Shown in pieces: positions 38,741 to 38,794 of a DNA stretch of 38,794 bases. Source of the DNA: Egibacteraceae bacterium (GTDB lineage Bacteria; Actinomycetota; Nitriliruptoria; Euzebyales; Egibacteraceae); NCBI GenBank assembly GCA_040905805.1, contig JBBDQS010000059.1, forward strand, positions 1 through 38,794, read 5' to 3'. Below the pieces are notes generated by a model. It was given only the letters and a program-made list of their open reading frames with translations. It did no database searches and was not told the origin of the DNA. Both the position numbers and the translations under genes were made by a program. The first letter of the stretch is position 1. Every line of letters begins with the position of its first letter.

Positions 38741-38794
38741 AGGCTGTCGCAAAATTGAGGATGTGAGGTCCGGGCGGCCGGTTTTTCGGGGTCG

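Overview
The window is high-GC DNA (roughly two thirds G+C) with frequent GTG/TTG starts, ATGA/GTGA gene overlaps, many lipoproteins and C-terminal S-layer-homology (SLH) domains of the form RRDQMASF. This suits a Gram-positive actinobacterium. The SLH style, sialidase-like propellers and DUF6431 genes recall the Nitriliruptoria/Euzebya group, but that is a guess from protein style and not a phylogenetic result.

Layout. (1) 1-8.7 kb is a defence and toxin-antitoxin island: a partial ribbon-helix-helix antitoxin with a perfect operator, a kinase relic, an AbiEi/AbiEii pair, a damaged Uma2 nuclease gene, a RelE-type toxin with an unfamiliar partner, decayed mobile-element ORFs, then a SIR2-HerA-KTSC operon and a DUF3892 gene. 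(2) 8.8-14.0 kb, all minus strand: a tightly overlapping operon for a BNR-propeller protein, cupredoxin-like lipoprotein, vanadium haloperoxidase-type lipoprotein and DM13 lipoprotein, preceded by an acidic secreted protein. (3) 14.2-16 kb holds relics (two DUF6431 copies, an IS3-type fragment). (4) 16-25.1 kb encodes large surface proteins: a kelch/TIG/FN3/SLH protein, an SLH-coiled-coil-YadA-like adhesin, a second propeller and a Pro/Ala-stalked membrane protein. (5) 25.8-28.5 kb is accessory: an RHH/RelE pair, gene scraps and a three-gene operon ending in DUF6941. (6) 28.7-34.6 kb is an operon for a secreted HELAH metallopeptidase, an FtsH-like protease with two AAA+ modules, and a membrane-anchored family-5 solute-binding protein. 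(7) 34.7-36.0 kb contains broken copies of the SLH and acidic-protein genes. (8) 36.4-38.8 kb has a LuxR-type response regulator and small uncharacterised genes.

The most striking unexplained signal is a 20-nt box, best written TAGCCAATATTCGGTATTGC, found seven times. It always has TA at positions 1-2 and GTATTG at 14-19, and always lies 30-180 nt upstream of a gene in the coding direction. Five of the seven sit before exported-protein genes or operons, one before a broken copy of such a gene, and one before DUF3892. It ties the surface-protein loci together as one putative regulon. Other leads are the tandem-AAA FtsH operon, the KTSC gene coupled to SIR2-HerA, and two gene relics whose pieces lie on opposite strands and meet at 6-bp palindromes.
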